Below are positions 7,548 through 16,768 of a DNA stretch of 36,362 nt, one piece after another. Below the pieces are notes generated by a model. That model worked only from the letters and a program-made list of their open reading frames with translations, was not told the DNA's origin and did no database searches. Source of the DNA: Nitrospira sp. (GTDB taxonomy: Bacteria > Nitrospirota > Nitrospiria > Nitrospirales > Nitrospiraceae); assembly GCA_030456405.1 (NCBI GenBank), contig JAKDNQ010000002.1:1-36362 (forward strand). The letters run 5' to 3'. Numbering within the stretch: the stretch's first letter is position 1; every line of letters begins with the position of its first letter. A program made the position numbers and the translations under genes.

Positions 7548-9797
7548 TTAACTGGCCAAAATAATACCCACATCCGACCCAGCGGGTATGTATTCGTCCA
7601 AACGGACACGCAGATTGGCCTCACGCTGCGGCTGGAAGAGATCATGGAATACGCCCATTTCCGATTCATCATCCGCACCGCGCTTTATCTCCTCAGCACA
7701 GGTATGCGCTAACTGACAGTACGTCGGTATGCCGTACCTCGTGCTGTTAAATTTGGGACGGACGCGTAGCCGCTCAGGCGCCAGGGCGAGCTCTCTAGCC
7801 TCGTCGGAGGAACCAGGCGGCAGTCCTGCTCGAATCGGGAGCTCGACCAAATCCGGCTGACAGTGATAACGCGGTGGGGTACGAGATCCGGGCATGACAT
7901 AAGAGAATCTCATGCAGCCGTACTGACGCCGCGCCACTGTGATCCGCCCGTCAAAAATGCTGTTCTCGGCAAGCTCAATCGCATGCACATGGATTTGACC
8001 AAAGACCGTGCAGCGCCGAATCGTCAGCACAGCATGGGCGACCGGACAGCCCGGCGCGCCGATCGCTTCACTTTCCGGATGAACCGCGTCCAGGATGCTG
8101 TCACTGACACAGAGACGGATGGGATCGAGACGGTAATCGGGACCAACTCCCTGGCATTGTGCGCGCTGCACCTCTTCGTCCGAGTCAGCCCCTCTCACAC
8201 CCTCCACTGGTTCCTCATCCGACGTTGGCACGATGGGATTGATTTGTATGGAGCCAAGGATGCTGTGATCGATCACGACACACACATTGGGGCTGAAGAT
8301 TTCCAAGCTGGGTTCCGTGGGGTGTTTCGGCTCACAATCGTTGTCTATCTCCCAACCAGGCGCCAAGGTCGAATGGCGAATGGTGACCTTCTGCAAGTCG
8401 CCGCCGAGCTGGACACTCCGGCCCGTGATCAGCAAGCCGTCCAGGGTAAACCGGCTGCCCGCAGGGCCGGCCACGGTGAGCGCATCCGGCTGATTGGTCT
8501 GCCAATCCAGAAGCCGGATGACCGGGCGCCTCCCGTTGGCCGCGCGCAATTGCAGGGTTTCCTGTTTTTCGCCAAAATCGATATTGATCCGTTCGGCATA
8601 GACTCGGCTGTCATCGATCTCGATCACAGCATGGGGTTTCCGCTCATCACGCCACTTTTGGAGTGCTTTGCCCAGGGTATCAAACGTACCTTCCAGACTT
8701 ACTTGGTAAATCTCGGCATCAGTTGGTTGGGAAATCGCTCTGTCATATTCTCCGCCCCCGATATCCGCGCTAAATCCGTAGTGGTAGGACACCCACACAC
8801 CGTTTTTCGGCGCTAGCTGAGGTGAGAAAGCGATACGTCCCAGTACGGGGTCCACTGCCACGGTGCCCTTGTGGGGAAGATAGGTCCAATCGGTTAAATC
8901 CGCCGCGACGATCTTCTCCTTGATCTCTTCCAGAACAATTTCCTGACCATGTTTGACACCCTTCCAGATAAAGAAACTTTTTTTCTCACCGTAGAGCCGA
9001 TCCTTATCATCTTCCAGCAAGCGACGCCGGATGGGAACCGGCAGATTGAATTCATCGGCGATGTGGGTCGGATCGTTTTCCGGCTCGGCCTTCAAAAAGA
9101 GCGGGGCATCGTTTCCCAATACGCTGAATGTATAACAATGAGGACCATTGGCTTCAGCACAAAAGGCCGGGGTTTGCGTCACCGAATAGGTCTTCAAACG
9201 CCAAACAAACAGACCCACACTCGGAATGTTGTATCGGCCCACTGTGCGGTGAGAATTGATACGCCGCACATCCACGGTGTGCGACAGCGTATCGAACGGG
9301 CTGCCGAGCAGACTCAAGGAACGACTATGGCGAAGATCGACTGTGCGCGCCCGTTCCAGATGCAGATAATTGAGCGACTGAGTCCAACCGAGCAATTTAT
9401 AAAACTCCACCGCCCGCGCCGGCCACCCCGCAATATCGTTTGCCAATAGCTCCAATAAGGCCAACGTGCCTTTCCGTCTCCGGTAACGGATCGTGCTGGC
9501 GACTTCTCGGCGCGGGATGAGGATCTTGTTGCGTGCCGCACCCTGTTGAGTTCCGACATCACCGGGTTCACCGGCTTCGTGTACCGGCTGATAGCCCACC
9601 AATTCAGCGATGTACGGCACGACCCAGTCTTCGCAGGTCTCAATGAATTCGTTCTCGTAAAGCCGGACGATATCCTCTTCGACGAGAGTGACTTGTTCGC
9701 CGATCACGCGGAGCAACGCCTTGAGTGGTTCGCCCTGCTCGACGTCGCGGATGCGATAGATGGCAGGTAACAGTTCGTAGAGCCCATCGTGATTCAT
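7548..9797 (-). CDS. gpI-like baseplate protein with beta-helix-like C-terminal region
   Basis: The first 150 or so residues of this 749-residue protein (YELLPAIYRIRDVEQGEPL, then FIETCEDWVVPYIAELVGYQ) are the phage P2 gpI-like tail-protein domain. From about residue 380 to 640 the sequence has repeated short beta-strand patterns, such as LDGLLITGRSV, VTIRHSTLAPG and LTIRRCTVFGQI, like a right-handed beta-helix. The end (MGVFHDLFQPQREANLRVRL) recurs in eCIS proteins of this class. gpI proteins sit at the outer baseplate and hold receptor-binding parts; no separate tail-fibre gene is seen, so this region may serve that role (inference). The ATG overlaps the previous stop as ATGA, suggesting translational coupling. 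Confidence 0.8.
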   Translation of the reverse strand: MNHDGLYELLPAIYRIRDVEQGEPLKALLRVIGEQVTLVEEDIVRLYENEFIETCEDWVVPYIAELVGYQPVHEAGEPGDVGTQQGAARNKILIPRREVASTIRYRRRKGTLALLELLANDIAGWPARAVEFYKLLGWTQSLNYLHLERARTVDLRHSRSLSLLGSPFDTLSHTVDVRRINSHRTVGRYNIPSVGLFVWRLKTYSVTQTPAFCAEANGPHCYTFSVLGNDAPLFLKAEPENDPTHIADEFNLPVPIRRRLLEDDKDRLYGEKKSFFIWKGVKHGQEIVLEEIKEKIVAADLTDWTYLPHKGTVAVDPVLGRIAFSPQLAPKNGVWVSYHYGFSADIGGGEYDRAISQPTDAEIYQVSLEGTFDTLGKALQKWRDERKPHAVIEIDDSRVYAERINIDFGEKQETLQLRAANGRRPVIRLLDWQTNQPDALTVAGPAGSRFTLDGLLITGRSVQLGGDLQKVTIRHSTLAPGWEIDNDCEPKHPTEPSLEIFSPNVCVVIDHSILGSIQINPIVPTSDEEPVEGVRGADSDEEVQRAQCQGVGPDYRLDPIRLCVSDSILDAVHPESEAIGAPGCPVAHAVLTIRRCTVFGQIHVHAIELAENSIFDGRITVARRQYGCMRFSYVMPGSRTPPRYHCQPDLVELPIRAGLPPGSSDEARELALAPERLRVRPKFNSTRYGIPTYCQLAHTCAEEIKRGADDESEMGVFHDLFQPQREANLRVRLDEYIPAGSDVGIILAS

Positions 9798-12748
9798 CGT
9801 GGCACCTCATTCAAGATCAGGGTCGCGGGGACGAGAGGGCTTAAGTAGGCCAGTTGCGCCGGTCGCAACACCTGACCCTCAAAATCGGCCAGATTCACGC
9901 TGACCCGGTGTTCCGGGCCTTGGGTCCCGCTAAGGTCCACGGTCTTCTGTACCTCTTCGGCTATTTCAGCGGGATTGAGCAGTCTCCGCACTCCATTGTC
10001 CAATACCCTTTCCGGAATGCCACCGAAGGTGTCAATATCCACGTACTCGACTCCCGTGACACTTTGCATAGCGCTGAAGGCTTCGCTGAGTAAGGCGTCT
10101 TGGCCCAGTTCACGCCGCTCGAAACTAAAGACGTCCAGTAGGGCCGCGCGAATCTTGAGTTCCACCTTCTCCCAGAGATAGTCCGGATGAATGCGTGCCC
10201 GAGCACTGAGCTCAAGAAGCTTGAGTTCTCGCAGTTCGATGCGGAACGGCTGATAGGGATCGCCGAAACGTCGCAGAGCTTCGGTGAGATTGCGGTAGAG
10301 ATCCGAATGGGTCTCAATGGGGATATCGTCAGCTCCGGCGATGGTCAAGTGGACGATCTGGCGTCGGCCATCCGAGAGTTCTGCCGCGCGGGCCTTGCCG
10401 ATACCGGCGAAGACGCGGGTGAAATCCTCATAATCCTGCACGGACACCAGCCGGTCCAGCGCCATGATGGCCAGGGGCGCATTCTTACGCGCCTGATCGC
10501 GGGTTTCTTTGTCGGCGCCGCCCGATGCTACTAGAGGATTGATGACTTCCTTCGCGCCAAGCGGTCGGGTGGTAAGCAGGCTAATTTGCTCCGCTTTCAC
10601 GTTCCCGCCTTTGCCGATGCCATTGCGATACACAGCTCTCACATTCTCGATCCCGGTGGGCAGTCGCGCCCCTTCCCAGCCATTGCCGAAGATGACAGCA
10701 GTTTTACCCTCGTCATCGGTCTGCGTGACAAAGCGCCGTTCTCTCGCATTCAACCCGAACAGCGTGTTGGATTCGTGCCATTGCACATCGTTGACATAAA
10801 TTTTTAGCGTACTGTCCACACCAGAAGGATTGGGCGCAGGTATGAAGGTTAACGGCGGTTGCTTTAAGCTGAACTGTTGCAAAGGTTTACTGCCATCGCC
10901 ACTACCTAACGTTTCGGTGCGGGTTTCGCCGTGGGTGGCCAGGACCACGTTGCCGTAGATTTTCACCGTGTCGCGCGTGAAGCAGTAGGCGAGCTGTTCG
11001 GCCAGTTTGATGAAGGTATGGGTTCTATCGCCGGGAAGCGGTGTGAGTGTCGGCGTATCGCTTCCTGTTATGATTGGCTGTGATTGCATCCGAACGCTTT
11101 GGGAGACGGTGGACAACATGGACAATTCGCTGAACCGGACGCTAGTCGTGCCATCGATTTCCCGCTCGCCGGAGACGATGACCCAACGCCCGGCTTCCAA
11201 ACCTTCGTAGAAGCCGTCTAGTTCAATCAGTTCATCAGCCTTGCCGCAGACGGGTTGGAGGATCGGTTCCTCTGTCAGTTCAAGTGGTTCGCTTTGAGCG
11301 TAAACTGTGGTCGTCCGAATAGGCGCGATGTCGGCACCAGGATCCCACCAATTTTTGTCAAGGGTAATTTTTGTCGTCTTACCGCTTATCCCGTAAGCAG
11401 CGCGGGAGAGCGTATTTACGATGATGTCACTATGCACGACAGCTGGTGTCCCCATTTGCTCCACAGCGATGGGGGTACCATTGAGGAGTTTGTCATAGTC
11501 CGTATCGAGAAAGAGGACGTTACCGGCTTCACCATCCGGCTTCCACTCAGGCCACGGTTGCGGTTCCAAATTTCCCGCCTTGGGATTCGCAACCGAACCC
11601 TGCCCATCCTCTCTGGGGATCCTGGCAGGCTCGTATTTTGGTTCCCTGGGTGCGTTATGCCCAAACAACGATGCCTTCACCCTCAGAGCGTACACCTTGA
11701 TCTTGCTGTCTTGAGTGACCTTGGCGTTCGCAGAGGCACTCCGCAGCGTTTCCTTGAGCACCGGCGCAAAAACTTTTGACGTGGCGTAGCTAGCCTCGTT
11801 GGTGTTCAGGGTTTTCAGAAGTGGTGAAACATTCGTAGCATCATCTTTTTTTCCGCCGAACTGATCATTGAGACTGCGGACAAGTTTTCGCGAATTTGCC
11901 GGTGGAACGGACGGTGGCAGGGTTAACGACTCGATCAGGTTGAGCGGCTGCTTGTCCTTGGCTGCAGAGATGGTTGCCTCTTCAGGCGTCGAGAGCGACT
12001 GAAATATCACCAACGTACGATCAGCAGCGGCATCAGGAACGACTTCCTGTACCCGGTGGAATTCTGGCGTGTCGCTGCCGAAGTCGACAAGTAATGGATC
12101 ATTGGGCTTGAGATTGGTTGAAATACCCTTCAGATAAACGCGTTTGTTTGTCCCATCACCCGCTTCAATGCTTGCTTGAGTCTGTGGCTGTGTCATGCGT
12201 GGCTTTAGATTGTTCCACTGCGCCCGTGCTTTCAGATCCTCGCTGGTTTCAAATGACTGCGCCGACTCCCCTGGTGCCGGAATACTCTGTGAGCGGCTGC
12301 CCGCCGGAATCACGGTTTCCTCTTTGTAGTTAGGATCAATGGTGTAGGCCAGATAGACGCTGGCAGCTACTCCTGGTCTGGGTTGATAGCCGACCAGCCG
12401 CGCCAGTTCCAGCACCGACCGGCGTTCAGTGGCGGTAGGCAGATAGCCTTCGTTGGCGATGCGCTCTTGGTAAAAGGTGAGGACATCGCCAACGGTTGCC
12501 CAAGCATCGAGCATGGCCATCGCAGGATCGTCTGCCTCGCGCGATGTCAACTTGGCTAATGCGGGAAACTCGCTGCTCGACAACCTCGCCTTCATGGTTT
12601 CGAGGAAGGTCGCATGAGTGCCGATTCGGTAGGACAGCGCGGGCAGACCCGGCCGGTTGACCGTCGCCAGAGGGGTCAAGATCTCTACGCCCTCACAACA
12701 ACCACAGCTTACTGGATGCTTCGGGGGACAACAGCAATCGGTGTTCAT
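9794..12748 (-). CDS. gpJ-like baseplate assembly protein, second copy
   Basis: This 984-residue product belongs to the large putative baseplate assembly proteins of eCIS (Afp11/12, P2 gpJ-like). The N-terminus is Cys-rich (MNTDCCCPPKHPVSCGCC) and runs into PGLPALSYRIGTHATFLETM and DPAMAMLDAWATVGDVLTFY, both typical of this family. The C-terminal third (DYEDFTRVFAGIGKARAAE, LRRFGDPYQPFRIELRELK, SVTGVEYVDIDTFGG) matches the gpJ wedge domain. The protein should form baseplate wedges around the hub. Both ends overlap neighbours by ATGA, so translation is tightly coupled. It is a distant paralogue of the next gene upstream. Confidence 0.85.
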   Translation of the reverse strand: MNTDCCCPPKHPVSCGCCEGVEILTPLATVNRPGLPALSYRIGTHATFLETMKARLSSSEFPALAKLTSREADDPAMAMLDAWATVGDVLTFYQERIANEGYLPTATERRSVLELARLVGYQPRPGVAASVYLAYTIDPNYKEETVIPAGSRSQSIPAPGESAQSFETSEDLKARAQWNNLKPRMTQPQTQASIEAGDGTNKRVYLKGISTNLKPNDPLLVDFGSDTPEFHRVQEVVPDAAADRTLVIFQSLSTPEEATISAAKDKQPLNLIESLTLPPSVPPANSRKLVRSLNDQFGGKKDDATNVSPLLKTLNTNEASYATSKVFAPVLKETLRSASANAKVTQDSKIKVYALRVKASLFGHNAPREPKYEPARIPREDGQGSVANPKAGNLEPQPWPEWKPDGEAGNVLFLDTDYDKLLNGTPIAVEQMGTPAVVHSDIIVNTLSRAAYGISGKTTKITLDKNWWDPGADIAPIRTTTVYAQSEPLELTEEPILQPVCGKADELIELDGFYEGLEAGRWVIVSGEREIDGTTSVRFSELSMLSTVSQSVRMQSQPIITGSDTPTLTPLPGDRTHTFIKLAEQLAYCFTRDTVKIYGNVVLATHGETRTETLGSGDGSKPLQQFSLKQPPLTFIPAPNPSGVDSTLKIYVNDVQWHESNTLFGLNARERRFVTQTDDEGKTAVIFGNGWEGARLPTGIENVRAVYRNGIGKGGNVKAEQISLLTTRPLGAKEVINPLVASGGADKETRDQARKNAPLAIMALDRLVSVQDYEDFTRVFAGIGKARAAELSDGRRQIVHLTIAGADDIPIETHSDLYRNLTEALRRFGDPYQPFRIELRELKLLELSARARIHPDYLWEKVELKIRAALLDVFSFERRELGQDALLSEAFSAMQSVTGVEYVDIDTFGGIPERVLDNGVRRLLNPAEIAEEVQKTVDLSGTQGPEHRVSVNLADFEGQVLRPAQLAYLSPLVPATLILNEVPR

Positions 12749-15501
12749 CGTCCACCTCGTACGTCGAGACTCATCCTGCCGTTCTCCGGAAAGCTCGGGT
12801 CATTGTCCAGCCTGGCAATTTCCAGCGGGCCGAGCGGTAGCACGCCATTCGCAATTTCGCTGTTGGCCGGTTCATAGAGCCGCTGCAACTTGGTGACCTT
12901 GACGCTCTCCACCCCCGGCACAGCCTGAGCGGCGGCCACCAGCGTGCTGAGATAAATACCATCGCCGAAGCTCACATTATCGGCGTGGAACATCCCAAGC
13001 CGACCATCGGTCAATCGCCTGTTGCTGAAGAGGTCCAGCAGAGCCGCTTTGACGTGGCCACGCAAATAGCCGGGCAAGACACAGACGATCAGCTCAATGT
13101 CGAGCGGCACGCGCCGCGCCGATTTCACGATCAGGTTATGCCCGATGCGGCGATAGCGATGGAGCCTACTCTCTATTTCCTGGGGCAATGCCCGATCGGC
13201 TTCCTCTTGTCCCAAGGGATCGACCGCTACCAGCATTTCGTACCAGCTCCCGTTCCAGCGCAGGGTCGCGGCGGCGCGCTGCACACGGTTGCCGAATTCC
13301 CGCAGCACGATGGCAGCGTAATCTTCCGGGGTAATCGCCCGTTCCAGGCGTTGCCGAAAGGCATGAGGCGCGAAGAGCTTCGCCTCTGCAATGGGTTCAG
13401 GCATGGTTCCACCGCGAGCCGGAAAGGGATTACGGATCGAGACGACACCGCCGCTCAGCGAAGTACTCCGCGTCACCAGATGCGCCATGGCGCCTGCTCC
13501 GACATTCCCGCTCGGCCCATTGCCCACACGGTACTCCGCACGAAAGGCCGTTCCCGCGTCCGGACGCTGCCCCAGCTCGTCGTCGCCGAAACGAAGGTGA
13601 GCGCGACGATCGTTGTCCATTTCCACAACGAAATGCCGATCCTGCCCCTTACTCTGGAGCAGATCAGGCACGGGGCTCCAGAGAACAATCAGGTCTTTGA
13701 GGAGGAGACGTTGTAGTTCGGAAGATGGTTCATGGGAAGGATCAAAGCGTTCGAGCATTGCCCTTGTCGTAACGGAGAGTTTGCCTAAAAGAATTTTGGC
13801 ATGTTCATCTGTGGCAGATTTCAGTCTCAGAGCTAACGCGGTTGGGTCGCTGAGATCGCTCCATGAAAGTAAAGCAGACTGACCATCCGACGTATACGGG
13901 AGAACTTTCAAATACACGTGGGGTAAAACTCTCCGTACATCTTGCACCAGCAGCTGCGCCGCTGGAACAGCTCCACCTATCGGCTGGCTGAACGTCAACG
14001 GAGTCTTCTTCAGAACTGGCCTGTACCGCTCCGGAATCACCACCGTCTCGGTGATCCCGCCCAGGCAATCGCATTCCTCAATGGTTTCCTTGACCGGCAC
14101 CGGGTCCAAATCCTCATGAACGGTGATGCCGTGATCTACCAAGACAAGATTGCCGCGAGCGACGCTGATCTTCTCGATCACTTCGCATGTGGGCGGAAGT
14201 CCCATCGCCGAGAGGCACAAAGGGAACGGCAAGGCATCTTCTTCGGCCCAGGTGATCTCAGTGATGGCGATTTCCGGATGGAGCGGATCGTAACCATGCT
14301 GGATAGCCGTCAGCCGCACCGCATGGCGATGCGTCGGATCGGCGTCTGCCGGATTACCGGTTTTCGGACCGATCACTTCCTCGAAAATTAAGACATCGCC
14401 GGGCTTGAGATGAAGCGCATCGCCAGTCGCGGTGTCAGCCGGCTTGGACCCTGCTTGCTGCGTCGCATCGTGACCAGGCTTACAGCCGGGTGGCGGGCCT
14501 GATAGCGGTTCGATCCAGCGGCCGATCAGCGTCGCTGTCGTCGCGCCTCGCACAAGGCAGCATTCCTTATCGCTCCATGTATACAAATGAATCTCGTGTT
14601 GCTTCATGTAGAGCCGTATCGGTTCCGTGGTGATCGGCTCGAACGCTTCGTAAACGCCGGTCGCTTGGCGGAGGAGATCCTCTTCAGTGATGACTTGAGG
14701 GACACGATCGAGATTCGTGATGAAATAGATCTTGCTCGGATCGTCAAACGTCAGATCGCTGTCAGTTTCGACACAGACCCAGGTTCTCGCGTTGCAACCT
14801 TCGTGCAGCATGTAATCCACAAGGCGCGCATGACGGCGCACCGATATGCGCTGCCGCGCGGTATCGAGATAGGCCTCCGTCGCCACGGCATCCTGATAGT
14901 AACTGAGGTGGTCGCCCGCATATGCCAGCACTTCCACCAGCGCAATCCCCAAATCGGGCACATGGCGCTCTTGCCACTCCGGCATCACCAGCGCCAAACG
15001 ATCCAAGATCAGTTGTCTGAAGCTGGAGTAGTCCTTCGCGAGATAGTTGATGACCGGCTCATCACGCGGTTCCGGTGGACACACGAGCGGCTGCTTGCAA
15101 TCGAGATCGCTGGGGCAATCCACCTTGAAGCTGAATTCGACTCGGTCATAGCGCGGATCGAACGAGGGATGCGGATAGTGGCCCCGCTCATCCCGACTCA
15201 CCACGCGCAGGGTATAGGTGGAAAAATCCCCTGCCTTATCGGTCATGACTTCCATGAAATCGTCCAGTCCGGCCATGTCGGTTCTGGTGACCTTCACTTC
15301 CTGAACCTTGACGTCACGAATCCGCCGACCTCCTTCAATGAGGATGTTGGCCGGTTCCAACGAGACCGGCGCCTTCCCAAGAAAGTACACCGTCAGCGCG
15401 CGCTGGTCCGATCCAAGTTCCAGATAATCGAGGCCGTTGAGTTGCGCATGCTGGCGTACAGTTTCACGCCGTCGTTCATCACGACAAACAAGCGTACTCA
15501 T
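12745..15501 (-). CDS. gpJ-like baseplate assembly protein, first copy
   Basis: The 918-residue protein opens with a beta-rich region (VCRDERRRETVRQHAQLNGL, LGKAPVSLEPANILIEGG). It then has the gpJ hallmark DLGIALVEVLAYAGDHLSYY followed by AYLDTARQRISVRRHARLVDY. A later stretch, ITPEDYAAIVLREFGNRVQR, and the C-terminal AAAQAVPGVESVKVTKLQR correspond to the wedge domain. It should assemble with gp25 and the second gpJ-like protein into the baseplate wedge. Start and stop overlap the neighbouring genes by ATGA, placing it firmly in the operon, right after the gp25 gene as in Afp/PVC loci. Confidence 0.86.
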   Translation of the reverse strand: MSTLVCRDERRRETVRQHAQLNGLDYLELGSDQRALTVYFLGKAPVSLEPANILIEGGRRIRDVKVQEVKVTRTDMAGLDDFMEVMTDKAGDFSTYTLRVVSRDERGHYPHPSFDPRYDRVEFSFKVDCPSDLDCKQPLVCPPEPRDEPVINYLAKDYSSFRQLILDRLALVMPEWQERHVPDLGIALVEVLAYAGDHLSYYQDAVATEAYLDTARQRISVRRHARLVDYMLHEGCNARTWVCVETDSDLTFDDPSKIYFITNLDRVPQVITEEDLLRQATGVYEAFEPITTEPIRLYMKQHEIHLYTWSDKECCLVRGATTATLIGRWIEPLSGPPPGCKPGHDATQQAGSKPADTATGDALHLKPGDVLIFEEVIGPKTGNPADADPTHRHAVRLTAIQHGYDPLHPEIAITEITWAEEDALPFPLCLSAMGLPPTCEVIEKISVARGNLVLVDHGITVHEDLDPVPVKETIEECDCLGGITETVVIPERYRPVLKKTPLTFSQPIGGAVPAAQLLVQDVRRVLPHVYLKVLPYTSDGQSALLSWSDLSDPTALALRLKSATDEHAKILLGKLSVTTRAMLERFDPSHEPSSELQRLLLKDLIVLWSPVPDLLQSKGQDRHFVVEMDNDRRAHLRFGDDELGQRPDAGTAFRAEYRVGNGPSGNVGAGAMAHLVTRSTSLSGGVVSIRNPFPARGGTMPEPIAEAKLFAPHAFRQRLERAITPEDYAAIVLREFGNRVQRAAATLRWNGSWYEMLVAVDPLGQEEADRALPQEIESRLHRYRRIGHNLIVKSARRVPLDIELIVCVLPGYLRGHVKAALLDLFSNRRLTDGRLGMFHADNVSFGDGIYLSTLVAAAQAVPGVESVKVTKLQRLYEPANSEIANGVLPLGPLEIARLDNDPSFPENGRMSLDVRGGR

Positions 15502-15857
15502 GACGTGCTCCGGGTAAATGTGGCGACGCGGGTTTCTTGCGTGCGTCGAACCAGGTATTTCAGATCAACGCGCAAGGTCGCCTCCTGACTCGTCACCTCC
15601 AGTGCCTGTACTTCGATCACATCACCGAGCCAGCGCTGCAAGCCAGCCTGCACGGTGAATTGCAAGGTAGCGGCGAGTTCGGGGCTGTTTGGCGAAAAAA
15701 TCAATTGCAACAGACCACTGCCAAAATCCGGTCGATTCACCCGCTCACCGGCATTGGTGAAGAGGAACTGTTCGATCATGTCCCGAATGTGGTCATCCTC
15801 GCCGGTGGTGGCGGTGCGTCTGCGGCTGTCGAAGTGGAACGGATAATCGATGTTCAT
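15498..15857 (-). CDS. gp25/gpW-like baseplate wedge protein
   Basis: This is a 119-residue protein of the T4 gp25/P2 gpW (Afp9) family. The family's conserved core is visible: DHIRDMIEQFLFTNAGERVN, then RPDFGSGLLQLIFSPNS. gp25-type proteins contact the first sheath ring and help trigger contraction from the baseplate. The length is normal for the family. The gene overlaps the following gpJ-like gene by ATGA and follows the PAAR-like gene by 7 bp, the usual order of spike tip, wedge, then J proteins. Confidence 0.92.
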   Translation of the reverse strand: MNIDYPFHFDSRRRTATTGEDDHIRDMIEQFLFTNAGERVNRPDFGSGLLQLIFSPNSPELAATLQFTVQAGLQRWLGDVIEVQALEVTSQEATLRVDLKYLVRRTQETRVATFTRSTS

Positions 15858-15864
15858 ACGTGCC

Positions 15865-16188
15865 TCACAAGGCGCTCACGCGCGGCTGGGTGACGATGAT
15901 CAAGAGTGGGGTTCCGGTCGGCGCACAGATCGCCTGGCTGCTCTGCACGACCAATGGCTGACCGTTCGATAACACACGGGCTGTCCCTATCAACCATTGC
16001 GCGGTGACGCACGGGCCGTTGGCAGCAGGCGGCGGTGGGAAGGTACATCCAGCCACAACATAAGGCGCCGTGATCAAAACCGTCGGCTGACCGCTCACGG
16101 TCACACGCGGATTCGGCACAGTGGGTGTCGCCTGACCCGCGTGAGCACACAACACCTGAGCGCCGACATGGACGAGAAACCCTGGCAT
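15865..16188 (-). CDS. PAAR-like spike tip protein
   Basis: The 107-residue product (MPGFLVHVGAQVLCAHAGQA) is rich in beta-strand, Gly, Pro and Val. It has one His and several Cys (C14, H16, C48, C60, C88), in keeping with the metal-bound cone of PAAR-like tips (Afp10 class). Its place directly after the spike gene (2-bp gap) and before gp25 supports this. It would sharpen the spike and could carry an effector; no extension is present, so it is a plain tip. Sequence similarity to classical PAAR is weak to the eye, so context carries part of the call. Confidence 0.78.
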   Translation of the reverse strand: MPGFLVHVGAQVLCAHAGQATPTVPNPRVTVSGQPTVLITAPYVVAGCTFPPPPAANGPCVTAQWLIGTARVLSNGQPLVVQSSQAICAPTGTPLLIIVTQPRVSAL

Positions 16189-16189
16189 A

Positions 16190-16768
16190 TCAGGTCACCA
16201 CCAATGCCACTTTGTTGATCATCACGCTCGGTCCTAGCATTTCGATAGATGCCCCTTTTCCGTTATGGATGTAAATGCCGGTATCATTCACAACGATCAT
16301 TGCTCCGCTTGGACTCCTGAGAATAATCCCTCCCGTTCCAGGAGGCGCGGGAGCCGGTATCGGGGCAGGTATGGGTATCGGCGCGGCGTCGCTGATAATC
16401 AATGAATGTTGTAAGGTCGATTGAATAACGATGCTTTGTCCCGGCGGAATCGGTGGGGGCGCTAAAGCCGCTGTAGGAACCTCAGCGAACGCGCCCCAAA
16501 AACCACCAACCCAAATTGGATAGTCAGGGTCGCCCTGCTCAAACTCGATCCACACGCCTGCGCCTATCTGTGGCACCACAAACATCCCCTCCTGCTTACC
16601 GGCAATGGGCACACAAGGCATGGCCCAGCTCGAAGGCGTGATTCCAAGCACATCGGGAACAAGGGCTATAATGCGGCCCCGCTGTTCCGGGTCCAGATTG
16701 ATAATCACCGTGCCGCGATATTTCCCGTAGTAGTGTTTCAAGCCTTCGGTCTCTTCGTCCATGCTCAT
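16190..16768 (-). CDS. gpV/VgrG-like spike protein (gp5 OB-fold and short beta-helix)
   Basis: The 192-residue protein has an OB-fold at about 14-95 (GRIIALVPDVLGI, VPQIGAGVWIEFEQGDPDYP) typical of phage baseplate V and VgrG gp5 domains (Afp8 class). A Pro/Ala-rich linker follows at about 128-144 (PIPIPAPIPAPAPPG). The tail at 147-190 has the repeating pattern of a gp5-type beta-helix (GGIILRSPSGAMIVV, GIYIHNGKG). It forms the central spike under the tube, tipped by the PAAR-like protein. It overlaps the gpD-like gene by ATGA. In VgrG the hub and spike are fused; here they are separate genes. Confidence 0.88.
   Translation of the reverse strand: MSMDEETEGLKHYYGKYRGTVIINLDPEQRGRIIALVPDVLGITPSSWAMPCVPIAGKQEGMFVVPQIGAGVWIEFEQGDPDYPIWVGGFWGAFAEVPTAALAPPPIPPGQSIVIQSTLQHSLIISDAAPIPIPAPIPAPAPPGTGGIILRSPSGAMIVVNDTGIYIHNGKGASIEMLGPSVMINKVALVVT

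Noticed and set aside
7863..8816. 317-codon plus-strand frame
   Set aside because: It lies wholly opposite the gpI-like gene, reads as Arg/His/Asp-rich low-quality protein with no domain, and is a mirror of codon bias in the real gene.
12985..13716. 243-codon plus-strand frame
   Set aside because: Antisense shadow of the gpJ-like gene; composition is that of an opposite-strand reading of a GC-rich gene.
14587..15588. 333-codon plus-strand frame
   Set aside because: Antisense to the first gpJ-like gene and running into gp25. No ribosome-binding site of note and no recognisable fold.
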